Positions 28,668 through 40,236 of a DNA stretch of 60,000 nucleotides are shown here, piece after piece. The notes beneath the pieces are model-generated. The model saw nothing but the letters and a program-made list of their open reading frames with translations, was not told the origin of the DNA and did no database searches. Source of the DNA: Polytrichum commune (lineage: Eukaryota; Streptophyta; Polytrichopsida; Polytrichales; Polytrichaceae); the NCBI GenBank assembly GCA_950295325.1, contig OX485808.1, positions 1,244,501-1,304,500 on the forward strand. The letters are read 5' to 3'. Positions within the stretch are counted from its first letter, which is position 1; each line of letters begins with the position of its first letter. A program made the position numbers and the translations under genes.

Positions 28668-30005
28668 TTAGTGTGTGCACTCCTCGTTTGTGTAAGGGAA
28701 TGCATTGCTCCAAGTTGCCTTTCACAAGTCAATACATAGTTCTTTAGAGTGGGAGGCATTGTCTTCAAGTTCAGACATTCACTCAAAGACACACTTCTAC
28801 ATTTCCATTTCGGATTTGCATAAAGACTTTAGAAGAGAAATGATATATTTTAACAACCATTCATTATTTGGGAATTCTTGTTTTGGGGGGTAGCAATGAT
28901 CGGGGAGAATTGGCAGTTAGTCACAAATGAACCGGTTGAGTTTGAAAAATAACCGATTGAAGTTCAAAACTGCAGGACAATTATCGATCATTTTAGAGGG
29001 ATTTATAGAATATACTTGAATTTAATAAAGCAAGACCGGATGATGTCAACATGTAACCGGTTCGACTTGCAAACACAAGGATCTCAACCATTTATGTCCA
29101 AAACTCTCCCAGATCACTGGGGGGGGGGGGGAGAGGATATTTAAGGGCATACCATCGAGGTGCTTATAATGACTCGACTTATTTTGTATGAAAGAAAAAT
29201 CGGTCAACTATTTTGGCAAGTTCCTCCCTCAGTCTCCAAAAGTGCTTGGTGGGTTGCCAATATCCCCATGATCAAATGATTCCAAAGTTGCTACCAAATA
29301 AACAATAAAAGAACCTTAGGCATTTTTACTTTAGTTGGAAATTATTTCATATTGTCATGGTCAATCCCAAGTATTGGATGCAAGGTAATGTGATCCCAAT
29401 AACTTTGGGGCATACACAAATAATTTGATATATATGTATGTACATTTAGTCCTCAAAGTAAAAGTTGTGGGGGGCAAATGGACAATTCTAGAATGAAAGG
29501 ATCAATGTCCATAGAGAAGAGAGGCAATGACCAAGCATTGAATTTGTGCAAGTTGGGAGAACCTTGATTCAACTTGGAAAAATGTATGCCAGTTTAAGTT
29601 TGTTTGTGATAATATTTACCTTTAAAAAATGACAATATCTTTTAAGAAACCTTAAAGTCTTGTGATACCCGTTTTGATATTACATGTAGAATAAGATAAA
29701 CTCAAAAAATAAGACTCCAACAAAATTCATGTTAGTGGCAACTTTGAAGTCATCTCTTTTGATTTTGTTTTTCTTTTGTAGGCAAAAGATGAATCGCCAC
29801 AAGAGGATCATCCTTCCATCCATCCAACCGCCCTTCCTCACTATATTGCTTTGCATCCTTAATATATATGTGAAGTGAAAAGGGGTTCACAAAGTAATTT
29901 CAAAATTGAGCATATTAAAATAAAATTCATGCATCATGCATATAAAATCAAGATATATGAATACAAAGTAATAAGATAGTCAATGCAAAATCCAAAACTT
30001 AAACT
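28668..30005. other. No gene seen
   Basis: AT-rich; a run of 12 G occurs near 29120. Confidence 0.6.
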
Positions 30006-33000
30006 TTATTTTACAAACATTTCATAATCACAATTTTTGTAATAAATAGAGTTTGCTCCTCCTACCAATATCTGTGTGACACATATATCACAAGTAACCT
30101 TAGGTAATTTACGAAAAATAAACATGTTTTGCTTGGAGCGTGATAAAAGCATATGAGGGGGCCATTTCAAAGGGGGGCGTGGAACATTTCTTTCACCAAC
30201 TTCGGAAATAACGCATTTCCTTCTATGGCCCATCATTGTACGCTTCATATACTCTTGTATGGAAGAAATAGAACCTCGGAGGGGGAGATTGATTGTTTTA
30301 GGTCTTTCAAATCTTGAAGGCTCCAAAAATGTAGCAATACAAGCTTGAAGAGCTTGAAATTCCCATATAATTTTCTCTTCATTATCAACAGCTAGAGAAA
30401 CTTTACATAGTGAATTAAATTCATTCAATGAATTGAGCATCTTTTCTCGCATGACATCATTTGAAGTAGCATCTTCCATTGGTTCATCAACTTGAGATGG
30501 ACTCATAACATTTATGTTTCCCATGTTGGATTCCATATTGGCTTTTTAAAAAATTGCACCCCAAATATATGCTTGCACGTAGACATCATATCCGGGAAAT
30601 TACAATAGTATGTTTTAAAAGACAAACTATACCAAATGGTAGGGTTTGTTTCATTTTTTATATACAATAGAAGGTGTTTCTTGTCAACAACCTCCAAAAC
30701 ATCCATTGGAAATAATTGACAAACTTCAAAAATATATATATTTTTTAATCGATGTCGATGAACTTTGTCGTTTTCCCTTCTTATGAATCGCTCTGAATCG
30801 CCTATACGTTAAACAAGTAAGATTCAAATTAATATCACATATAACACATATTTATAAATTATGATAATTAAAAAAATGAATTATACAAAAACAAAAATAT
30901 TAAGGAACTTCCTTATTCGTTGAGTCATTTTGAACTGTCTCAACAATGTGGGTTGGTCCAAACGGTTGCCATCTTTATATAATTGCCACAATTAGGCCTC
31001 TAAGGGACCGGTTGACCTTCCCTTGGAGGAGAATATACTTTATTAACTCCCAGTGTCGTTCAACATGGTTCGTTGTGTCTATGCCACCATATGAAAAAAA
31101 AACCCTCCTAAATCGAGGCCACAATCTTCTCTAAGGTACATTAATTCCGGCACATCCAAAATTAATGTATGTAGAAAATGCCGGAATGTGTTACAATTCA
31201 ACACAAAATCATTTTAAGTATTCATCAAAGTGAGTCTCACCAGGATAAAATATAAAAACGTGTAAGGCTCTCTATATACGGTCTTTGTCCTCGTTAGGGA
31301 CCCGAGTGAATAAATTCTCTACGCTTTCAGCCTTCCGCCGGTTTTTATTTTTGTACCCACTTCATCAGTCCAACAATAACAACCATTGTTTATAACATTT
31401 TAAATTACATTTAATGATCATAATTTTCCCCAACGATTAAAAAATATGAGTTAAAGTAATTTCTATAGCAATACCCTCATGTTCTTGTATCATATCATTG
31501 TTACAAAGCATATAGACGACCGGAATTCCTATTCCATCTTGATTCAGCACAATTGCCATATAAAGCGGAAATCCATATAAATTAATTTTGAAAGTGAAGT
31601 CCAAGGTCCAAGAATTAGTAGCGGAAAATCTTTGAACCAAGTTTTTCATGAAATCATCTTGATGACAACCACAAATGACTTTTTTTATGGATCCTCGTCC
31701 GTAGGTGCATATGGTTGTAGTAAAGAACATTCCTTTGGGTTCGGAGTCTAGTGATCTCGATTTGGGACACAATATCATCGTCCTTACGATGTGCATTTAT
31801 ATGAATAAAAATAACAATCATATAAAAATTAGAAGATAAAAAAATTTATAAATGTATGAAATAAAAAACAACACCAACTATACTAGTAATGTCATTCAAT
31901 ATTTTGATATATCTTAAAATAAAAGGCATAATTTCATATTTTCTACCCATTTTATAAATTAATAAAACCGGTACAATCATTACAAATAAAAAAACTTTAA
32001 AAGAAATTATTATTATACCTAAAAATACATATTATGAGAAAACTTGTATAAAATGAATTATTTTAGAAAATATATTTATATTTAAAATAGTCATTACAAT
32101 CACAAGAAAAAAATGGAGTCATAAAAAGAAATAACATACTATTGATTATGAAAGAATATGAAATAATGTGTAGTTCTTTTTTTTATGATGAAAAACCTAT
32201 ATGTAGCACGGTCTAAATCCGTAACCCTTTTGGAAAATAAGTCTTGCACATTCTCTCATGCTGCTTCTACGATTCGTGGCGAATGCATGTATTTTAAATT
32301 TTTTCACGACCTATGCAATTACGTAAGGATATACTGGTAGAAAAAAAAAATCCGCATCGGCACCCGGGTTGTGACCACTATGTTTGCTATGAACGTATAT
32401 AGTATCATGGATCAAACTACTTGAACACTTCGATATTTTAGATTCCACAATTTTTATTTGGAACTCACAATCACATAACCTATAAGTCCTATTTTTTCTA
32501 GACTCTTTTCGATCTATAGGTTTTACATTACATTTTTTTTCTAAAATAACGCTCTTTGTTTCCATCCCGATGACAACGATAATAAGTCGTCGTTTTATTT
32601 TCCCATACACAACATTTATAACGTCTTTTTAGCACAATGTGTTTTATATAAAATGCATCAAATGTTGCACTTAGGTCCTCTAATGGAATACTACTTCATT
32701 CCAATTTGTTTTTTTCTTAACACACTTTATAAGAATTGACACAATCCTCTATGAATGAAAAATTAATACCTCCCACATTGATATCCGTAGTTCATTGAGT
32801 ACGAATGACATTTGTTGTCAAAGAGATTGACAAATGTTTTCCATTTCTATCAACATGTCATTTGTGCACAATCGAACGTCAATACTCAATTGGTGGGATT
32901 TGTCTATCATTTGTATCTCTCAAAGAAAACAATGCAAAGACACCAAAAACTTGTACAACTTTTAATTTCCCTTGAATTTTTTTCCACCTCTCAATTTTAT

Positions 33001-33485
33001 GAGTTTCCATGTTGTTAATTGTAAAACGCCCATAAAGGTTTGAGAGGGCACAAAAAAAATTTTGTTTCATAAATTTGGTGAAATGAAGGAAAATATCTCC
33101 TCCTTATGTAATCAATCATAAGTGTGATGGATTGGAGGATGAAATGTACATACTTTGGAAACGTTTCAATGGGAATGTCCTCAAATGTTGATAAAAAGAA
33201 CACATGAGGTGTTCGAGGTCCAATGTTCATATGTTCAACACTTTCCACCAATAAGTCCTCCCAAGGTTCCAAAATCTTCTCAACCCTTTCTTCCTCATCC
33301 ATATCCAACTCCCCATTCGATGATAAGAAGTAAGTTTCTTAGAATGTTGAAGTTCCAATGTTTGTGTTACTTCTTTCATGCACACCTTGGAGAAATTCCT
33401 CCACCCCCACCAACTCATTTAAGTCATCCTCAAAATCGGAAGGGTAGAAATTGTCATCCTTCATATGGTCTCCATCATCCTCCAT
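30006..33485 (-). mobile_element. Decayed Mutator-like (MULE) transposase with SWIM-type finger
   Basis: Pieces in order on the minus strand: an acidic N-terminus from an ATG at 33485; 33015-33308 (EEERVEKILEPWEDLL and following); 32311-32610, with Cys/His spacing like a DNA-binding zinc domain; 31437-31796, matching the MULE catalytic core (WTLDFTFKINLYGFPLY, with the first catalytic Asp, then GIGIPVVYMLCNN); 30512-30706, a SWIM-like finger (YYCNFPDMMSTCKHIFG, with the first Cys replaced by Tyr); and 30006-30536, an uncharacterised C-terminal part. Stops and frame changes separate the pieces, so the gene looks dead. I could not identify terminal inverted repeats. Confidence 0.72.
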
Positions 33486-33901
33486 CGTTGACGCCAAAGC
33501 TTCACAAAAGCTCTATAAAAACAACCTCCATGTACACATACACACTCACTTTTTTTAACAATGTATGCAATTAAATAAGTAAACCCTAAATTTTGAGAAC
33601 CCTAATTGTATTTCTTGAATTTTGAGGTCTATTTTCAAGTTTGAAAGCAATGCAAAAGAAAAGCACACAATTTGCAATCAAGATAACAAATCCATAATAA
33701 CAAAGATAACAATAATATCCATAATATTCCGAGCACAAGGTGTTGTTTTAATTCATGTACAGACGGCCCGGCTATGTGTTAATTTCACTGATTCAACAGC
33801 TTACAACAACGCTGAAAAGTTCTTATATGAAAATTTCATGAGACTAGAAAATTCTCCTAAAAAAGAAACAGTATTTGCGTTACAACAGCTTCCGGGAACC
33901 T
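33486..33901. other. No gene seen; leader of the MULE remnant
   Basis: AAACCCTAA at 33581-33589 and ACCCTAA at 33600 lie about 100 bases upstream of the transposase-like ATG at 33485. Confidence 0.4.
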
Positions 33902-34053
33902 GACTTCCAAGTTCCCTACGCATCGAAAACTAACGCTCGGAATCTAACGCATCTGATTTCCCTTCTTCACCTCCACTCTCCTCTTGATCTGCCTTACTGC
34001 TTGTTGCTTGGGTCACACTCGAAAGTTGGCTTGCAACTTGTACAGGAGCCTGC
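33902..34053 (-). other. Possible terminal exon of an unidentified gene
   Basis: After an acceptor-like TTTGCAG (ending at 34051), the minus strand reads APVQVASQLSSVTQATSSKA and a further acidic stretch ending LDSER before a stop. Composition looks like a low-complexity protein tail. No partner exon could be linked convincingly among the bases to 34600, where short repeats of AGAACTCTGACTTC occur (34176, 34290, 34321). Confidence 0.25.
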
Positions 34054-34609
34054 AAACAGTCACAAAGAATATTTCAGAACAAGAATCCTTTCAAAATCTT
34101 TAACAAAACACATAAAATCAACCACTCCAATATATCAGTCACATGCATCTATTGTGTCCGCTCATCTAACTTGCAGGAACTCTGACTTCTTTCAAAGAAC
34201 ACAAAAAAAAATATTGGATATAGTTGATGTGTTAGTGTAGTAGATTCTATATGCTTTCTTGAGTTTGTGTGATTTTGTGTGAGTTTCTGAAGAACTCTGA
34301 CTTCCTTCAAATGCATCTGAAGAACTCTGACTCTTCTCCGTTGCTATCCTGATAATACATTATGAACATGACATGTGTAGCTCGCAAGGTAATACAGGTG
34401 GAGAATCTTGGAACTTGCAAAATGTACAGCAATCCGGAGCAGAATGTGGTCACCGAACCCTGGCAATGTCAATGGAGGTCAGATGAGAAATCTTCAAAAG
34501 AAAGAACTGCACAAGCACCTAAACTCATCTCATTGTTTTTCATGCAAAATTATTGTCGGAATTTTATGCCAAGAAATCAAATACTAATTTGATGGAAGGA
34601 ACGTACTCG

Positions 34610-34832
34610 TTGAAAGCAGAGTAGAGCTCGTAACTCCGTTGTCTTCAGTCTGAGCTTCACTGCTTGAGGCACTTCAAATCCTGGCATCTCAAACGCAGTG
34701 GCAAAATTCTCAACCTTCGCTCTCAACCTTGCAACCTCATCGCCATAGTTCCAATGCGGACACCACTAGCATGCCAGGAGTTGCTGCAGCGATCGTATCA
34801 GACTCCTGCTCATTGCATCCTACGCTGGGCGG
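34610..34832 (-). pseudogene. Serine hydroxymethyltransferase C-terminal fragment
   Basis: On the minus strand, broken frames read ATPG, then ASGVRIGTMAM, then NYGDEVARLRAKVENFATAF followed by EMPGFEV. These match the order and wording of the plant SHMT C-terminus (APGGVRIGTPAM, later a helical stretch ending in MPGF). The stretch that normally lies between the two parts is missing and the frame shifts. It ends close to a pair of direct repeats. Only the last part of the enzyme is represented, so it is a fragment. Confidence 0.6.
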
Positions 34833-34857
34833 GTATCGCCCGGGTATGGAAGGCGGG

Positions 34858-35792
34858 CAATGACCGGAAGCTAACCATGCCATGGCTAAGTAGGTATTAC
34901 ATTATTGATAATACATGCATATGGCGGTAGCTAGGCCCCAACCCCATCTCAAATTTAGTATGTACTAGTTTAGGTGCCAATCTTTCCATCATCCTTGGGT
35001 GTCTATATTTAAAGATAAAGATTCCCCTATGAAGTGGTCTTTTGTGGAGACTTTTTCTTAGCAAAAGAGTATGTAAAGCACAAAGAGATATAATATATAA
35101 TAAATGGGGACAATAAACACTGCCAATTGTCTAACGCGTTCGAAGGGCCCCGCCTCCCCTCGAAGCATAAAATTATTCAATTGATGAGGTGTGTTCATTT
35201 GAGAATAATGGGCTTGGTTGCACTGACCAACTTGGCTACACCAAGCGGAAACCCTTGGCCACCCATCCCGGTGTTTATGGCAGGTTTCCCAAAAATCCGC
35301 CTGGTGTATTGCCCGACTGCCCACCTACATGGTTCCTTTGGGAGAACCCCCAACAATAGTCATGTGAGTCACATTTGAATGACTAGGCTCTTGATGACTA
35401 AACACCTAACGTTAACTCATGCCTAAAACTAATACGCATGGGAACAATACGTCATAGAAAACCATTGGCTCCAAACTGTGGTTGGGAGGTGGTAAACGCA
35501 CATGAGTGGGAGGTGTAGCAAGGTTGGCTCTCATTGGCCTTGTGGGTTCCCCAACTTTAAGATCAACTTCATTTGATTGGAGAGAGTGCAATTGGGCCCA
35601 TCTAGGTGTACACCCTAGCACCTAAAACCAACCTAGTTGTACACTCATCCACACTAGACAATGACCGGAAGCCTACTAATGCTAACCATGCCTTGGCTAA
35701 GTAGGTATTACATTATTGATAATACATGCATATGGCGGTAGCTAGGCCCCAACCCCATCTCAAATTTAGTATGTACTAGTTTAGGTGCCAAT
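34858..35792. repeat. Pair of ~125-bp direct repeats, 0.8 kb apart
   Basis: The copies at 34858-34981 and 35659-35792 are nearly identical, from CAATGACCGGAAG to TTTAGGTGCCAAT. The second has about 10 extra bases near its start. The intervening 677 bp has no coding signal. Each copy can be read as TG...CA, like a tiny LTR, but identity extends beyond those ends and no primer-binding site follows the first copy. Confidence 0.85.
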
Positions 35793-36310
35793 ATATGACG
35801 TGATTGTTCCAAAGTACTTCGAACCTATCTGGGAGTCTCATGGAAGAAATCCTCCTCCCGAGTAATGTTATGAGTGTGTGCTTTGGGTTCTTTACTCATT
35901 TTTAATGTTAACGTACTATCTATTGAAAAAATGAAAAAAAAAAAAAAAAAAAAAAAACTACCAATGACCTTTCCTCGGCTCATTTTATCCACTTGTTGAG
36001 TTCTTCGATGAAAGCATTTGGAATGGAATGGAATGGATTTTAGAGTCGGAAAGCTAAAAGGCTAAATACATGGGCCTAAAATTACATCGGGATGGTTTCA
36101 AACCAGCTACTTCCCTAGAGTGGCGGAGTGCGTTTCATAGATTGTTTCGTGGTTGTTTCTGACATTTCACCACATCACAAATAAAGTTGAAAACAGCACA
36201 AATGAACTGGAAAATTCAAAGTTTTTGATTTCACATAAGTTACAAAAAAGACAAGCAAATCAAGTATCAGTCTATCTCCGAAAGAGTGTTGGTACAAGCT
36301 AAACAGCTAA
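35793..36310. other. No gene seen; PSBTN 3' flank
   Basis: Holds the poly-A run; the last 100-200 bases probably form the PSBTN 3' untranslated region. Confidence 0.5.
35934..35957 (+). repeat. Poly-A run (24)
   Basis: Uninterrupted A run in non-coding DNA; could be a retroposed tail, but no cDNA-like sequence was recognised before it. Confidence 0.9.
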
Positions 36311-38983
36311 TCAACCGTGGCAGATGGAGGCAGTGGGCTGGGACACGCAGATGTTGGCGAATTTCTTCTTGGCCTCCTTTGATCCCTTCTTCACCTGGTC
36401 CTGAAGGCCGAATCCGGCGCTTTGGGGGGTTCCCTCCTTCACTGCCAAGGCGGGGGCAGCGATGGCCAACACGGACGCAGCTGCAGCGGCCATCATGGCG
36501 CGCCTGTTCACAATCTCAGCGTCTGACTTGACTGCGCAGGTCACTGGGGCAACCTGTGGACAAAAATAAATTCTTAATCCCATCCAAACTTTCTGTAATA
36601 TTAACAATCTTAGAGCCCGGTCAGCAAGTTGCCTGTGTGGCGTATTTTGACCTTAGAAATGGAAAACGCCATTTGATTCAAATGATGTATATATTAACAA
36701 TCTCTAGTAATCTGCGTTCACTTCATATACAAATTCGTCAAAATGGTGGATTGATTAGGGTGGATTTCCACATCTGTCCCTACCCACTAGATTCTAGATA
36801 ATAATGGGTTACATGTGTTCTCGTGAAAATAACAAGAGCAACCAAACAACCACATTGTAATTGCCTTACAAAATGTGAAGGGCCATGCCATGGGCCACAA
36901 CCCACTACGGTAGACTTCCATGCACTCACTGAACACCTAAGATAACAGTGGCTAGTTGGCAAATACAAACCCTTCCCGACCATATTTCATCTACATTTGT
37001 CCTTATTCCCCCTTGTGTTGGGCGAGCAGTATACATGGAAACCCACCCTTACCAGCCCACCATGCCAGAATCCGTTCTATGCCAGCCGCAAATCATACCA
37101 CGACATGAACTGGACTAACACCCCAAAAGAACACGCATCTCTCATCTTTCCCACACTTCCTTACAACATCTAGCATGCATGCAAGTGTAGCTCTATGGCA
37201 ACGGAAGAAATCGTAAAATGCACCCAGTAGCTCCGTATCGTAGACTATACTCCACACAAATTTCAACCATGATGTTCTTTCTAGGATCCCAGTATTGTTC
37301 TGAGAAAAAGACGAGTGCACATATGATCACACCAAGGTTGAGCATACTGGGAATTAGCCAAAAACTGCAATGACTATAACTCACACACAGGACGCACCAT
37401 CTCACTAATCCGAGTATTCAATTTCACCTACTAAAACCTCTTAGATCAAATTCTTGATCCAAAGACATTTAAATTGTACAAACCGTTCATAGTCTGTTCA
37501 AGAGGTCCTAATATGTGCCAGCATGTCAACAACTATGAAAAAGCATACAATTGCAACAGATTACCGACCCCAGCACCCTGACGGAGACAGCAGAAGATAT
37601 CAAAACATTTCAGCTCGAAATATGAAATGATATTCAACTGTAGAATATGGCAAGAGACATTATGAAAACGGAACTGCCCAGTGATCTCGGCATCAAGTTT
37701 CGAGATCGTCAAACCCATGATCCCGGAGCCTAATCAATAGAGCCCTTGATTCTTTATTTAACAGAAAATGCTTACATCTGATATACCAAGCGGATGTAGA
37801 GTAGTTTAGAATTTGAAAAACAGCAAGCACACACAGCAAAGGATAGGTAATCCCAGTGCAACACTACAACGACGAAATCAGCACAAAAGCAACCGCTGAA
37901 TGAGCTCGGGATCACATACAATATTTCCACAAACTTCGTAAACAAGGTGTACACGTTATTCGATCAGATTTTAGATTCGAGAACGTCGACATCAAGTGCT
38001 CTCAGACATTACATAAGAGCACAAAAGCAAAGAAAAGGAAGCAACCATGAAGTACACGCTCATCGATCAAACTCATGATCCAAGAACGCCAACATCGAGT
38101 TCGAGCGCACAGAAATACAATCTGCAACCACTTAGTGATCACGAAAATAAATCCAGACTTCGCAATTATGAAACACAAGCTCTTAACTAGATTCTTGTTC
38201 CAAGAACATCGGCATTAAAATTTCTTCTGCCTTTTCTTAGAGCGCACAAATGGAGGGGCAAAAATTTAAACAGCACACGTTGCAACCACTCAATGACCTC
38301 GGGAACAAAACTGCAGAACTTCCACAGATTTCACATCCAAACTTCACAGGTTCTTCGGCCAGATTCAACATTCAAGGACTTCATTGTTCTTTACTTAGTT
38401 CCACCTTTCATTACATCACGAAACGAAGAACATGGCAACAGCAAAACAATCGCTCAAAATGTAGCACTTTCACAGACTTCGCAACCCTGATGTGCAAGCT
38501 CCTGACTGGAGAGACGGATGAAGCCAACCAGCAGTTGGCGGGAATGAGGGATCGTAGTCGCAGCTCTTGACCAACATTCTTCATCCAAACGCTAAAATGA
38601 GACGAATAAGCTAGACTGTGGGCAACAGAAATTCGCTAACATGAAAAACAAGTTCTTCGGAAAATTCTACATTCGAAAACGTCAACATCGAGTACTAATC
38701 CAGCTTTCACAACAGCGCACAAGCGAAGAACATGGCAACAGCAACAAAATTGCTCGAAATGCATCAACACTTCGCAACCACGATGTGCAAGTTTCTTGAC
38801 CAGCATCCTTAAAACACGAGTGAGACTGCGAGAAAAAAAAAAGCATAACAGTGGCATGGTGATCTCGGGTACCTTGACGGAGACGGCGGTGGAGCGGGCA
38901 GACGCATTGAGGCGGGCGCCGGCGAGCGACGAGGCCGAAGCGGCCATGGCCGAAACCGAAGTAGCGGCTGCGAGAGCGGCCAT
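36311..38983 (-). CDS. PSBTN: Photosystem II 5 kDa protein PsbTn, chloroplast-targeted (2 exons, 117 aa)
   Basis: Nucleus-encoded small lumenal subunit of photosystem II. Exon 1 is 38873-38983 (37 codons) and exon 2 is 36311-36553 (80 codons plus stop), joined in phase 0 by a GT-AG intron of 2319 bp. Residues 1-50 are Ala/Ser-rich with few acidic residues, as in a stroma-targeting peptide. Residues 53-74 form a thylakoid transfer signal: a twin Arg followed by an Ala-rich hydrophobic core ending in ALA. The predicted mature part (about 75-117) ends with the PsbTn signature AKKKFANICVSQPTASICHG, whose Cys106 and Cys115 are the conserved pair. The mature part is longer than I recall for flowering-plant PsbTn (about 30 residues), with an insert around 78-95. 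The start ATG was chosen for its context and for the transit-peptide length; the frame stays open upstream to 39172. A GATAAG I-box-like motif is at 39144-39149. Confidence 0.9.
37970..38830. repeat. Degenerate internal repeats in PSBTN intron
   Basis: Within the PSBTN intron, related blocks recur, each with a core like GAACGCCAACATCGAGT, at about 37980, 38083, 38205 and 38675. Other recurring pieces are GAACATGGCAACAGCA (near 38430 and 38729) and GATGTGCAAG (near 38490 and 38783). Units are roughly 100-125 bp where adjacent and are diverged. This looks like old tandem duplication inside the intron. Confidence 0.6.
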
Positions 38984-39738
38984 TAGCACTTGCCTGTTTG
39001 TTCGACGAATTGGGGTAATGCGAAGAAGCGAGTGCGGAATCGAAGGCGATGGAAAGCTTGGAAGAGTTTCGTCAACAGTGCGGGCACAGAGCGGAAGGGG
39101 AGGAATTTGTGTGCGGGGAAAAGCGATGGATAACACAAATGCGGATAAGATGGCGGATTGCGTCTCGCTCAACGAGGAGCGTCCACAAGGCGCTCATCAC
39201 TGGAGTTTGGATGGATGGATGAATGTACTTCTGGTAACATTTTCATCTATGATTTTGCGTTCGATCGGCTTTGTGGTAAGGTAGATATACGTAAAACGGT
39301 GAAATTAAGTTGATTCGGCCAGAAAGAGTGGTATGCAATTTGTGCAATATTTTTCAGAGATGGAGTCGAGGAAATGATGAGGAATGCAAATTGTTTCATA
39401 AATTTTTTTCATGTAAATATTTTGTTATGATATTTTAAACAGGTAAGTAAGTCAAACCCCTTACTTGTATTGTAGAGTCTCCCTATTTTGAGCGTCATAA
39501 TATCCTACTTTGCATACAAATGCACACAAAATAGTTAATTCAGTAGCACCCAAAAGTGATTGTGAGTGATGTGAAACAACACTTATCTGTCCAATCACTG
39601 CATCTCATCTATCACTGCATCATTTTCAAGCCACCACTTTTACAAATAGCCATTTTGGGTCCACACAAGAATCATTCCACCCTTCGTCTAGTGCACCAGT
39701 AGTGGTCATTCATAGTTTTCAGGTTTTCTATCTTAGGT
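38984..39738. other. PSBTN 5' flank
   Basis: GC-richer up to about 39200, as expected for a leader and core promoter, then AT-rich. A GATAAG motif is at 39144. No clear TATA box could be assigned. Confidence 0.45.
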
Positions 39739-40236
39739 GAGGGAACTCAAAGCCACACGAGACCGAGGACCCGTGACCATTACACTTCAAGCACTCTCAT
39801 GGGTGGAAAAGGCGGAGCTGGTCCAGGTGCACTTCACGCTATGCTTGAGGGACCAACACAGTAAGTGAATGCAAGATGAATGTAAAATCAACCTAGATTC
39901 CTACACGACATCAAAGTAATCATGTTCCATGGTCACTTGGAGTATTTTCAAAAACCGCCTCTTGGAGGTAGGCCCAACACAAAACCATGAAACCATCCAC
40001 TCTGAAATCTCATAACCATAGATTTATTTTCTTTTATCATGTGTGAGGACAAGGTATGAATAAAAATTCATTGAATTAACATTTGATTGAGGGCTCGGTC
40101 ACGTATGATTCACATTACACATGAGGGCCCGTGATCGCACTACATGATTTTGGAAGTGTCTTGGGACGGCCTTTGGACACTTTTTTTTTAAGCTCCCACA
40201 ATTTCATCGTCTTGGCTCGTGTGTGAAGGGACCCTC
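39739..40236. mobile_element. Possible Harbinger-like MITE, degraded
   Basis: The right end, inverted, reads GAGGGTCCCTTCACACACG then GCCAAGACG, like the terminus of the element at 5175. The left end is only loosely similar (GAGGGAACTCAAAGCCACAC) but is followed by the same ACCCGTGACC block. No clear target duplication. Confidence 0.35.

Noticed and set aside
34861-35790. Miniature LTR retrotransposon (TRIM) reading of the direct repeats as TG...CA
   Set aside because: Identity continues past the TG and CA ends, there is no target-site duplication, and no primer-binding site follows the first copy.
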